From Oikopleura dioica (lineage: Eukaryota > Chordata > Appendicularia > Copelata > Oikopleuridae): DNA of 64,000 bases. Made by a program: the position numbers and the translations under genes. Under the pieces are notes generated by a model, which was not told the DNA's origin, searched no databases, and saw only the letters and a program-made list of their open reading frames with translations. Of the stretch, positions 31,299 to 42,960 are shown piece after piece; the stretch's first letter is position 1; each line of letters starts with the position of its first letter. The stretch lies in contig OU015567.1 in the NCBI GenBank assembly GCA_907165135.1, positions 5,027,001 to 5,091,000 on the forward strand. Reading direction: 5' to 3'.

Positions 31299-34042
31299 AT
31301 GAAGGTAAGAGTTTCAGATTTTCAAAATTTTTTTCGAGCAAAATCTTTGTTAAGGATATAGCCTGTAAAATTCAACTTTTGTAGCGGCTAAACGCGAGGT
31401 CGGATCTTTTTCATTTCAAGTGCAATCCTACCTAAAAATGGACGGAGAATTCAATTTTGGTACTTTTTTAAAATTGTTTACTCGAATTTTTCTCTCTAGA
31501 GCGATTTGAAATCTTACGATCGCGATTCCTCGAAAATTTTTCACTAAATCGGTCGAGTTTTTTCGATAGATAGGTTCTTTAGACCTTTATCTACAAAATT
31601 GACGGTTCAGTTTTCTCTAAATCCGAAAGAAACCGATTTTACAGCCATTTCCATGAGGCTAACTCAGCGCGCAGAAGCTATGAAAAGCGCTGCGCTCGGT
31701 GCTCGCTCTCTCGCCTCCTCTTTTCCGGGAGAGCGTGAGAGTTTTTGCGAGCGCTTTGATTGGCTGCACGCGATAAAGCGCGCAGGGAAGAAAAGCAAGA
31801 GCAAGAAAGAGGAGAATACTAGAATGAAAATATGACCGAGTTTGAGAATTTTATTCCCTCAATTTTCTAGCTTTGCATCATGACAACAGAGAACACGGTT
31901 TTGTTTTAGCAAATTAGTGGAAAAATTTTGAGAAATCGCGATCGTAAGATTTCAAATCGCTCTAGAGAGAAAAATTCTAGTAAACAATTTTAAAAAAGTA
32001 CCAAAATTGAATTCTCCGTCCATTTTTAGGTAGGATTGCACTTGAAATGAAAAAGATCCGACCTCGCGTTTAGCCGCTACGAAAGTTGAATTTTACAGGC
32101 TATATCCTTAAGGACCCCCCTCAGTCAGCTTTTTTTGAAAAATCAAATTTCGGAATTTAATATTTCTGACCCCGGAAACGGATTCTACGGATCAAAAACG
32201 ATTCTGAGGCTTCATTTTTTGGGGGTCTATCTCGACTCCTTCACCCTTAAAATCGCTTTTGAAAATTGGGAATTTCGCCGAAAATTGACGAATTTGCCCT
32301 AATTTTTGCAAAAATGTTCATTTTTCTTGGTCAAATCTTCGTTTTATCAGGTTTTTGAAGCAAGTCTAATTTCAGGACGCATTAAGAACCAAAAATATGG
32401 TGTTTTTAAAATTTCAATTTTCGGAGGAAAAAGCTGACGGGGGGGGGGGTCCCTAATAAATAACACAAAAAATCTCATTTTTTTTCATTTCATTTTTTTT
32501 TGCTAGCTTTTTGCCATTCTCGCTGCCTCTGTTTCCGCGAATTGTGGAGGACAGATCACAACTGAGCAGCGAATCTACTCCCCGGGTTGGCCAGGAGACT
32601 ATGGAGCATTTGAAAGTTGCTTATGGGAAATCGACCTTGGGGACATCTACGGCTTCAACCTCATTCCTCACCATTTTGATGTCGAAAGCTTCGGAACCTG
32701 CGGCTGGGACTACTTGATGATCTCTGCCAACGATGACGGCGGCATCTATTGTGGCTACAACTCGGTTGCTCGAAAACGACGCCAAATCGAAGAAATCGCC
32801 GGAGTGCAGAAAAAGTCGCCAGCTCCGCGGACCGGCGCGGCAAGTCGATTCGGAGTTTCCACCGCTGGAATGCCCACGTACTTCGTCTCAGGAGGCCAAG
32901 CGCAGATCCTGTTTGAGACTGACGATCTTGACTTCTACAGCGGATTTGAAATCGAGATTCAAATCGTTGAGCCACCAACAACAACAGCCGCTTTCACAAC
33001 AACAACAACGTCGACAACAACTGTTGCACCGATCGACTGTCCAAACAGTGCCTGGGAGCCGAACTCAGCAAACACTGCCTGCTCACCCATCGATTTAACC
33101 GTTCAGTAAGTTGAAAACAAAAAAAAATTTCATCAAAATTTGAAAATCTGAAAATTCTTCAATCGAAATTAGGTGCGATTCAACTGAAATCACCATCTCC
33201 GCCCACGTCGATCACCTCTACGCAAATCTGCCTTCCACCCTCTACGGCGATGTCCGGCTAAACATAGGAGACTGCACTGGAAACAATGCTCCCGACGCGA
33301 ACGGATGGATGACTGAAACTTTCAGCTTGGGAACATGCGGCGGCGATGTCACTCAATCCAGCCAAATCAACGTTTCCTGGGACGGACGAGGTCCTCCCGA
33401 AGTCATCATGCAAGACGGTGTCTACGTCTCGTCGATTCTTGGCTTCAAAGCCGAGTGCATTTACTCGAGCGAGATCAGCCTCATGGCCGATCCCTTTTCA
33501 GTCGATCAGATTGAGTCAACAGCTGCACCAGTAACGAACACGAGCAACTTTGATGATCACTTCGAGTTGAACATCTTCAGCGATAACTTCTTCTCCGTTG
33601 AAGCTGCTGGCGTCAATATCGGTAAAGAACGACATCTTTTTTCCCGTTTCCTGAAATATTTTTTCTAGGCGAGACACTTTTTGGTTCCGTCACTTCCAAC
33701 CTCAATCTTGGTTCCCTATCTTACGATTACCAGGTACAGGAAAACTCAATAATCCCCCCTTATCGCCTTCAGATCACAAAATGCACCGCCTACGACAGCG
33801 CCAACATGGATGGACTTAGCTACGACATCCTCGCCGATCACTGCTCTCCCTCCACCGCCGTCGCTTTTGACGACGCTGATCTTGAGGGCGGCTCTGGTGA
33901 TGACTCAGCAGACTTCTCCTTCACCAGCTTTACGTTCAGCACTGACGATGAAACTCTCCACATTGAGTGCGACGTGAAAATCTGTGTCCGAGGCGCGAAC
34001 GGCGCTCTTTTGGACTCGTCCTGTCCTACTTCCTGTCTTTAA
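31299..34042 (+). CDS. secreted CUB-ZP protein (tandem copy 2)
   Basis: Exons 31299-31304, 32507-33105, 33173-33621, 33669-33733 and 33773-34042 join in phase, giving 462 residues. Same architecture as copy 1: signal peptide (MKLFAILAASVSANC), CUB domain (CGGQITTEQRIYSPGWPGDY), a furin-like site (ARKRRQIEE) and a Thr-rich linker (TTTTTSTTTVAP). The ZP-like region follows (ISAHVDHLYANLP, MTETFSLGTCGG, FKAECIYSSEISL) with the ending IECDVKICVRG. No membrane anchor. The first intron is 1,202 nt, far longer than in copy 1 (50 nt), because two terminal-inverted-repeat elements have inserted in it. Confidence 0.87.
31354..32107. mobile_element. Foldback element (754 bp) flanked by TTAA
   Basis: Arms of about 190 bp are inverted copies: the left begins GGATATAGCCTGTAAAATTC and the right ends GAATTTTACAGGCTATATCC. 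Both sides are flanked by TTAA (31350-31353 and 32108-32111), the target duplication of piggyBac-type elements. The middle (about 31545-31915) is unrelated GC-richer DNA. No transposase frame. Confidence 0.8.
32112..32453. mobile_element. TTAA-adjacent MITE with GGACCCCCC ends
   Basis: Follows TTAA at 32108. Left end GGACCCCCCTCAGTCAGC; right end AAGCTGACGGGGGGGGGGTC. Its interior matches, in reverse, the copy at 30316-30624. Confidence 0.7.
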
Positions 34043-34516
34043 ATTCGTTTCTTGACACTAAGATTTCAAAAAATAAATCAGCATCGAAAGAGATCTCTAT
34101 CATCGTTAAAAACTGGTCTTCCAGGAATAGGGGTCTTCCAGCAGTAGGGGTCCTCCAGAGGTCCTCCTGGATTCATGTGATGAATATTTATTCAAAATAT
34201 TTTGATATTTATGAGTCATAGGTAAATTATCTCCATCTTCAATCAGTTCTGTCTTCCACCAGAGAAAAGTCCTCCATCAGGTATGGGAAAAAACTAAAAT
34301 GCGCGCTGAATAGTCAAAATCGCCGGCCGGGACCACTGACTCCGTCGTGAAATCTGTCAACCTCGGTAAATGACCAAAAGCATGCTTTTGATGAGTGATC
34401 CTCAGATAATTTATTTACCCGTAATCTAATGCGCGGTCCAAAAATATACTTTGCGGTTTCGATGCATCTATCTTCCTGGGACCTTAGAATCGACTTGTCT
34501 TGGCTCATTCCTAAAA
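34043..34516. other. Intergenic DNA
   Basis: No gene seen. Short direct repeats of a TCTTCCAG(C/G) AGTAGGGGTC type lie near 34120-34160. Confidence 0.4.
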
Positions 34517-36681
34517 ATGAAACTTTTCGGAACAGCTCTTCTCGCGTCTGCGGTTGTCGCTGAGTACGATTACTACGAGGGAGAAAGAGGAAAGAAAAAG
34601 GGAGGCAAGGGCAAGAAGCCAGCGAAAAGAGATGCGTGCGGTTGTGATTTGAATCCGAGAAATGCACCTGATGCAGTTCCGACTTGTGTTGACGACAGTA
34701 GCAAAAGAAAGGTTATTGATTGGACTTGTGCTGCTACAGGTTTGTTCTTTGAAATCAACAACGACTTGAGCACTAATTCAAGGTCTCGTTGAGCGAACGG
34801 AAACAAAATGCAAGCGCCTGAGAAAAAGGACCTTGCTGAACCTTGTGGAGATCTCGGCTGCCGTTGCGCTTCTGAACTCGCTGCTTTTTCTGCGACTGTG
34901 TCTGGTTCTGCCATTCAATGCCGTCGGGGAGGCAAGAAGACTCTCTACAAGTTCTTCTGCGATGACGATGGTGATGGCGTTTTCGATCAAGGAGAAGCAA
35001 ACCAAATCAACCGGGTAAAATGCAAAAATGGCGAGCTCCGAAGAAACAAGTTCACGCTCACCTGCGGCGGCGGCGGCGGCGGTGGTGGCGCTGGAGGTGG
35101 TGCTATCACTCAAAATGCTGATGGTACTGGAGGAACTCCACCAGCGATCAAATCATATGTCACTGTCGATGAAAATAGTTCCCCAACAACGATTGGTGTC
35201 AACGCGAAAGCAATTGATGCTGATCTTTCTGCGTAAGTAATCCCTTTTTTTCATAGGAAATCAAAAATTTTAGTGATGGTGGTTTCATTGCCGCGGGTTT
35301 ATCGGTCGCCAACGAGTCCTCAACTGTCCGACAATTCTTCGTCACCAAGATCAAGACCTGCTCCGACAAGACCCAATACACCAATCCTCTGGGAACCATT
35401 CTTACTGGCGCGGGAGCAGACTGCGCTCAGAACTTTGACTGGAGCTTCTTAAAAACCGGAAACGCTTGCAACGCTGTAACCGTAAAAGAATCGCTTGACG
35501 GAACATACGTTCTCGCAGCTGGTCTTCATCAGTCCACCGGCGTCGCAGGTACTTACAATGGATACGTAGTCAAGCTCGATGCTTCGACTGGATCGATGAT
35601 CTGGGAATTCGATTACACGACGGATGTGGGAGCGCGCTCTGGATTCGAAACGCTTCATTTGACCTCGGATGGCGGATTTGTTGTCGGAGGATTCATCAAT
35701 CGAGGAAATTCCGAGTACCCAACCTTCAAGTCTGGTGGTCAAGTCGACGATGGAACTCCTGTTTTGATGAAATTCTCCAACACCATCGCCAGCAGCTCCT
35801 CAGTCAGCTCGCCCGAGCCCGACTGGAAATACGTCTGCGATGGATCGAACAAATCTTGCAATCTCAACGATGGTTCGATGAAAAACATGCGCGTTTACAC
35901 CGATAACGCGGGTGAGAATATCGTTGCCTTGCCAACTTCGAGGAGCATTCTCTGCGTCGTTAGTGCTGCAACTGGCGTGGAAATTGCCTATTCCGGGGAC
36001 GCAAAGACCAACGGTTTCGTCGGCGATGGCACTGCAAACGACATTGAAGTCGTCATCGACGGCGACGGCGAAGTAGAAGGCTACGTCGTCACCGGTCTAA
36101 GAGACAAGAAAATCAGCAGCGATGGTGGAATCACATGCTCTGGTGATGGATGCAAAGTCATCGATGGTTTCATCGCCAAGTACAAACCTGATCTGTCCGG
36201 GAAGATTTGGGACACGCTTCTTCCCACTTCTACCTGGCCCGGTGGAATCAATCAATTTGCCGGCACACAGGCTACTTTTGAAAGTTTGGTCTACACGGAG
36301 TGCTGGGGAATGGACAAAGTCAAGGATACGAGTGGCAATCATGTCGGCTTCGTAGCTGCTTGTGGAACTGGTATTGAACCTGGCTGTGGAATCCACCCTG
36401 GGGTAGGTTTTTCCGTTTTTTTAAGAAAAATAATGATTCAGGCGATCGGAACTGCTTGCACAACGGATCCCCGAACCGCCTGGCGAGGCGCAATCGTAAG
36501 ATTTGATCTGAACGGAAATCTTGTTTGGTACAGAATGGACTCCTTCAACGCCGGATCGGGAACCTCCGGCGAGTCCGCTTCGGAATACATCTTCCAAGAC
36601 GCCAATGGCAACATCGTCTCCCTGACCGATGAGGGATTCGGCGGCTTTGGATTTGAAACTCTCGAGCTAGAGAGCTTTTAG
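34517..36681 (+). CDS. secreted beta-propeller-like protein with Cys-rich N-terminus
   Basis: Exons 34517-34739, 34794-35232, 35274-36402 and 36442-36681 join in phase, giving 676 residues. It has a signal peptide (MKLFGTALLASAVVAEY), a Lys/Gly-rich linker, a Cys-rich N-terminal region (DACGCDLNPRN, CGDLGCRCASE) and an EF-hand-like calcium loop (DDDGDGVFDQGE). A Gly run (CGGGGGGGG) precedes a long C-terminal part with repeated blade-like units (GYVVKLDASTGSMIWEF, LTSDGGFVVGGFINRG, IVRFDLNGNLVWYRMD), as in quinoprotein-type propellers. The last intron is only 39 nt and a multiple of three, so it may be retained (13 extra residues). The ligand is unknown. Confidence 0.8.
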
Positions 36682-37381
36682 ATTCGATTCTTTTTTTTTC
36701 TGATAAAATGAATAAAATATTCTTGCTGACAATTTTAAAAGCCAGAATTCTTGAATCTTCCGGATCCGGTTAAATCCCCGTTCAAATTAGACTAATTCTG
36801 ATGATCGGTGTTTATCTGAGTACGCAGGGTTATAAGATTATTGATAATCTCGGCGGGTGATCAGTTTTATCGGATAATTAGCTGATGGTGCTAAGGATGT
36901 CTGAAAATGAATACTTAAGGTAAAAGAAAGAACTTTCTTATCTCAAATTGACTTTACTTAGTATCCGAATCAAAGCTCTTCTTCTTATCACTATTTTTGA
37001 TAACGATTTGGTATGTATATCAAATTTTTCACAAGCAAGATTTTCCATCAGTTTTCTGAGCGATAATTTGGACCAATGAGAAACAAAATTTGTCTGTGTA
37101 CTTTGGTTGTTGATAAGAATACTCATTTTTTTCGCGAAAAGGTCTCTTATCAGTAAAAACATGCGGGCGAAAGAGGATCGGCGACCGCAGGTGAATTGCA
37201 AGCGAATTTGTTCCTCCGATTTTTTTGACAAATCTGCTCTGAGGACGCCACACTCAAGAAAAACGTGATTGAAAATTTTTTCTTGAAAAAATTGGAATTT
37301 CTCATTGTTGATTTCTCAAAATTGCGGGAAAGAGAGAGAGCTCGGAGGGTTGATTTTTAATTTGTGGAATGGGAATGTGGA
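36682..37381. other. Intergenic DNA
   Basis: No gene recognised; open frames here are short and unsupported. Confidence 0.4.
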
Positions 37382-37564
37382 ATGGCTCTTTGGCATTTGC
37401 GGTGCGCTGAAATGTAAATGTCCTGGATAAAAAGGGACCCTTTCTACAGAGAGTGGACGCTCGCGCCCGCCGGCAAAGTTCTGAATCCGGAATCTACTTT
37501 GCGCCCGACGAGCTTTTCATTCTTGTCAGCGCTAGGGTGCCCGGCCTGTTTTGGGAAGAAATAA
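37382..37564 (+). CDS. possible micro-protein (48 residues)
   Basis: Exons 37382-37413 and 37450-37564 joined by a 36-nt GT-AG intron encode MALWHLRCAEIEW... ending CPACFGKK. The stop overlaps AATAAA (AAATAAAGG), as in two better-supported genes of this window. In a different frame, the same GC-rich stretch encodes an alternative exon (FAPDELFILVSARVPGLFWE) that would splice on into the repetitive frame at 37657. One of the two readings is probably real; I cannot choose firmly. Confidence 0.3.
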
Positions 37565-37689
37565 AGGTTCGTGCTAAAAAGTCTTGAAATTTGCGAAAAA
37601 AATCGAAGAAAATATTAAATTTTATTGAGAATTCTCAATTTTTAGTCTTTCAGAAAAGTGGATATTCAAAAGATGGAAAGTTATTTATG

Positions 37690-37915
37690 GGTTTTCATTT
37701 TAATGATTCTTATTTTGTCGATTTTGTCGATTTGTGTCATTTTTGTCAGTTTTGTCAATTTTGTCAGTTTTTGTCAATTTTGTCAATTTTTGTCAATTTT
37801 GTCAATTTTTGTCAAATTTGTCAATTTTTGTCAATTTTGTCGAATTTGTCAATTTTGTCGATTTTGTCAATTTTTGTCAATTTTGTCAATTTTTGTCAAT
37901 TTTTGTCAAACTCTA
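37690..37915. repeat. Minisatellite of GTCAATTTT units
   Basis: About 20 tandem copies of (TTTT)GTCAATTTTGTCAA-like units. It is open in two frames, producing artificial Phe/Cys/Gln/Leu/Ser/Ile-rich peptides. Confidence 0.85.
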
Positions 37916-37965
37916 AGGAGATGCAGAAATCAAGTCAAAATTCATCATTTTAAACCCCGGCGCAC

Positions 37966-40900
37966 CCTAATCGCAAAAGGACCGCGAAAAGAGAGAGAGA
38001 GAGTCCCCGCGCGTGCGACTCCACCTACCGACATTATCGTCCGCGCAAAATCATCCTCTTTAGTTTCGCTGCATAAGCGAAAATCCCTGCTCATTAAAAA
38101 CTTCGTGGTTTTTCAACAATCCTCACAACAATCAAAATAAACGAAAATTAGAAATGTTCCGAGAGATATTTCTGCATTTTCTTCTTTGTCAAAGAGAGAT
38201 AGCAGCAGCGAACATTTGCCAAGAAGTCGGAAATATTCAAGTTCAAAAAGAAGAAAGAATTTTCATTCAGCGAAGGGTTGAAAAAATGACGTTTTTATAA
38301 GAAAATAAAAAAATGGTCCTAAGGGTGTCCACGCCGTTAATTCTATTTTTCATTGTGACGCCCTTAATTGTCTTTCAATTAATCAGCTTCATACCCTTAA
38401 TAATTGGTACCCTTAATTTTCTTTTGATCAAGCTCTTTATTTGTCTTTTAACGACCCTTGCCCCCTTAAAATCGTTCAAAAAGTCCCCAATTTCGGTTTT
38501 CTTATTGCCTTAAATTCTTTATTTCATTGTGACACCCTTATTCAACTCTTAGTTTATTTTCTACATATCCTTAATTTTCTTTTCGACTAGCTTTTTATTT
38601 GTTTTTTTACCGACCCTAAGCCGCTTAAAAGCGGTCAATAAGCCCCCAAGTTGACTGCCTTAACCTCACCGATACCCTTAAAAACGCAAAAATCAACCCT
38701 AAACAGCCAAAACGCTCAATTCAAAAAATCTCGGAAGACGACTTTTGTTCAATAAGGTAAAAAATATACGTACAGAAAAAAAGCACGGTGGTCCTTAAAA
38801 TCGCTTAAATAGCTTGTTAGTTTTAAAAATTACACGCTGCGCCCCGTCCAACGTGCTAATAAATGACCAATTCCGCGGCTTCATCAAGTGCCCCGCGCTC
38901 TGAAACTTTTTGAAAGTTCAGAAATTCGCACTTGAGATTTTTAAACTTTTGAAAATTTCAAAATTCCGACTTTTGAGTTCTGAAAAATTCGGAAATTTCG
39001 GAAATAGAATTTAAGTGGATTAAACTGACCGCGCGGTTAAAAAGTGGAAACTGTCGCTGTCACCCAATCAAAACAATTTATACCAGGGTGGAATCGATAA
39101 GATGCTTCAAAAGTAAACGCTCGAAGCTTATTTAGAAACAGCACCAAAGCAGCTCGTTTTTGAAAAAAGAAAAAAACGCCCTTTTCTAAGTAAAATTTAA
39201 AAATTTTTCAGAAAAAAAAATAATGAAATAATAAATAATAAAATAATGAAATTTCAAAAATGTGAATTATTAAAAAAAATTCTTAAGGGTGTCGCTTTGT
39301 TATTTTCACAAAAGTCTTTAAAATAAAACCAATGGGGATCCCCTTAAGGGATTTTCGGCAGAAAAACTTGAGTATTCGAAAAAAGATCTGTTATGATGGT
39401 GATACCCTTAAGAAATTTTCGTTAAATGAGCTAAGATTTTCTTAATTTTAAGTTTGAGAAAATATGATCTGTAAAAATCGTATTTTTAGACAGTGAGCAA
39501 GAGTCACTCTTTTTTTCTCGTTTAAAAATTAATCTGCTGACCGCTAGAATTTCTCTGCGTTCGTGAAAAATCTAGCAGACACTTCGTGCGCAAACGCAAA
39601 AGACATACCATTTGTCCTTAGCGAGTTAATCTCCATCCGAAAGTCGTTAGCCTTAGAGCTTATCTCGAGTATTTCTCCAGTGCCCCGAAAAAGTACTCAT
39701 AAATAGATACAGTAATGAAGAAAAAGGAGTTCAGGATAATATTTACCCAATCGAAGCGGGGATTATCGGGAGAAAATTTATTTTACGCGCTAAGGAGGCG
39801 CTTTCGGAAATGATATCAAAATAATCAGAATTTTGCGAAATTTCTGACTTCTAAAATTCAGGAAATTCAGTGGAATTACTAGTTAAAAATCGAATTTTCA
39901 AAAAAAAATTTGAAATTTTTAGTTTTGATACCCAAAATTTGGACTAAACCAATTTTCGGAAGTGAGTTTTTGATAACCAATAAGATTGCAGTATTTGGCT
40001 TACCGGCCAATCAAAACCCTTTCCATAAAAATCTATTCCAAAAATTTGTTCTACCACAAAATTAGACCCAAAATTTGACCCTAAAAATGAACCTTATTTT
40101 CAAAAAATTTCGAGTCGAAAAGAGCTATTTCCTTGAGAATGCGCTCCATTCTCTTATCATCGAAGCACAGCGGGAGCGCGCGCTTATCATAGGAATGCGC
40201 AACAGCATATCTGAATTCATGTCACATGACATGAATTTGACAATTTTCCGAATTCGCAAAATTTGAAAAAAGACCATCCGCGGTTCATTTTTCTTTCTTG
40301 AGCGGCGCCTAGACGCGGCAGCTTTGAATAAATTTAAATCAAGATGGAGCAATTTAGAGCCAATCAGTGGTCGGACACGTAAAATGAGTTGTCATGAAAA
40401 AAAAAATTTTTTTGACATAAAAAAGCCATGTCTCAAAAATCTCAAAACTGAGATGAAAAATTCGACTAAAATTTTTTTTCGACTCAAATTTGACAATAAT
40501 TGTCAATTTTTTTTGAAAATTCGAGCCGACATCCCAAAATTTTTTTCGAAAAATTCTTTGGTCAACTTCCCTTATCAGTTCCAAATCAACTGATAAGCGC
40601 CGTGGCCGAAAATCAGATCCACTGAAAATGCGCGGTTTTGGCATTTTGACACGCACGTTTTGTTTCCCGTCAAAAATGCCACCGCGGGTGACCTCCTTAG
40701 CGGAACCACTGGAGCTTTAATTTTAGTCTTTTTTAAAATTATTTTTTAGATTTTCTTCAAGCGACGTTTTTCAACTCAATTTCGAAGACGCCGAAATTTG
40801 CGAAAAGATTGAAGAATCGCCGGATTATTTAAAAATAGAAAAAGTCGGATGCAAAATTTTTGTATTCGCAAATGAAGGAATGGCGTTTTAAAACTTTAAA

Positions 40901-42621
40901 GGGCCGAAAAACGGAAGGAGAATTACCGACCTCGCCCGCAAAAGGAAATTGCCACCCCCGAAATTCCGCGCTTGTTGTTTTGCTTCTGAGTTTTCAGCAG
41001 GCTTTGCTCTAGAATTAGATATAATCAACAGGTTTCTGAGTCTCCCCCTCATTTTATTGAAATTTGTTAAATATTCAAAAAAATGAATAATTAAAAAAAT
41101 AATTAAAAAAAGTAATTATTTTAAAAATAATAATTATTTTATTATTAAAGTGATTTTTTATTAGAATTAAATAAATTAAAAAAAATAAAATAAATAATGA
41201 ATAAATAATAAATAATTTTATAAAATTTTAAATCGCCAAAAAGTCAATTTCAAATTTCCCGCCCAAATTTCTTCGATTGAAATTTCCATTCTTCCGCTTT
41301 CCAATTCTGACTTCTCGAGTTATTCCGAATCTCGACTGAGAAGAGCGACATTTGCTGCGCAAAGAAGCAATGATGATTCTGTCGCTTCTGGTCCGGATGA
41401 AAAGACTTTGGACTGGGCGGTTTACATAGGAATGGTTCTGGAAAAAGAAATTTCTGGGAAGACAGGGAAAGAAGAAAGAAAGATACTCTTCCGGAAGGGT
41501 GTTTTTGTAAAATGAGACAGCTGCCAATCAGACATTGATTGATAAGCGCCCCTAGAATGATTGACGATTTTGAAGATCTTGAAAAACTTTTTTTCTCGAA
41601 AAAATATGAGTTTTTCGAAAAAATTTTTCGAGAAAAGTTCCGAATTTTTAAATTCGAGAAATCCTTTGCGGCTTCGAAAATAATAAGAAAAAAGCCGCGC
41701 AAATGCGGCTCCTCAAATTATCACTCGAAGCTGCGAGCGGCTTCTTGAATTTTTGCGGAGAATTTTTTCCAGAAATTTTTTTTTCCAGAACCGAAAAAAA
41801 GTCGTCTTCGTCTTGGTAATTTTGCCCGTCGGAGCAATTTTCTACTGTGCGTGTCAGGAACGGATCATCCCATTAGAACAGCCCTTCTTCCCTCTGCCCT
41901 TTCTTCTTGAGCTAGCTCCTTATCGCATTTCGTAACGGAGCGTAAAAGGAGAGAAAAAACGGTAGCGCAGTCGGGAGAAGCTCGGCTGATCCAATTACTT
42001 AGTCCCAAATGCACGCGGCAACGCATGGCATCACCGCTTCCCAGCGCGCTTCGGAGACGACTATTGGAGCTACTGGAAAGGAAAATGGTTGAAATTTCAT
42101 TTTCAAAAAATTTTAAAATTTTGAAAAAAAAAATTTTTTTTCTGAAAAAAAATTGAAAACCAAAAATAGACGATTTCGCAACAACCTATCACCACCGTCG
42201 GCTAACTGTAATTGACTGTAATTGAAGGAAAAACACTGACAAAGCAAAAACAACGTAGGAAGCGGTCGGCTTCGTTCTTCGACTTTCGAGCTTTTTGCAA
42301 AAGAATAAATAGCAGGCTCGAAGCGTTCAGAGTCGCTACCAAGTCAAAATCTTAAAGCCAACCGCACAAAAGAGCGCTGCCTAGTTCGTTACTCTTATGA
42401 CATTTAAATAGTATGCTTGCTTCTTTCTAACAAATAAAGTCCCGAACTATCTCATTTACTGGTTTATTACAGCTTTGATCGTCGAAAATTGAATATTATG
42501 AGTCATTATTAATGAATCATTATATAATTTATGAGTCATAATATAATTTATGAGTCATAATTAAATTAATGAGTCAGAAATTATGGCTCTTCATTTATGA
42601 TTCATAATATGATTTATGACT
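37966..42621. other. Gene-poor, repeat-rich region
   Basis: No gene assembled over about 4.6 kb. Contents: repeated CCCTTAA(T/A)-type motifs (38330-38700), a family 2 repeat at 39972-40030 (AACCAATAAGATTGCAGTAT), very AT-rich DNA at 41060-41230, and an array of TGAGTCATAAT(ATAA) units (42490-42620) into which the LTR element inserted. Open frames are short and unsupported. Confidence 0.5.
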
Positions 42622-42936
42622 TAGAGATTGTCGGAAATGCTGAATACGGACTTATGCCGGCGCATCGGCGCACACGAGCAAATATCGTAAACGACCCTCT
42701 CCGCGAATCCTCGGCACAACTCGACACTCTGACTTTTGACACTCTGACTTTTGACACTCTGAAACTGAGACACTCAAAAAGAGACTCCTTTTGATACACT
42801 CCACCCTTTGATACACTCAACCTAAATACAATCAACTGTAAACTAAATCGTGTTCGACTATGATTAGGCTTAAACAACCAGAGTAGCATTAGGCAACGCC
42901 GCCCGGCCATATATCCAGTAAATCAGACTATTTCTA
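42622..42936 (+). repeat. 5' LTR
   Basis: 315 bp, direct repeat of 46568-46881, containing short internal repeats of CACTCTGACTTTTGA. Confidence 0.92.
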
Positions 42937-42960
42937 TCTGGTGACTTCGTAAAAACAATA

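Noticed and set aside
37591-38140. Long overlapping open frames rich in Phe, Cys, Gln, Ser, Ile
   Set aside because: They are translations of a GTCAATTTT minisatellite in several frames, not protein evolution.
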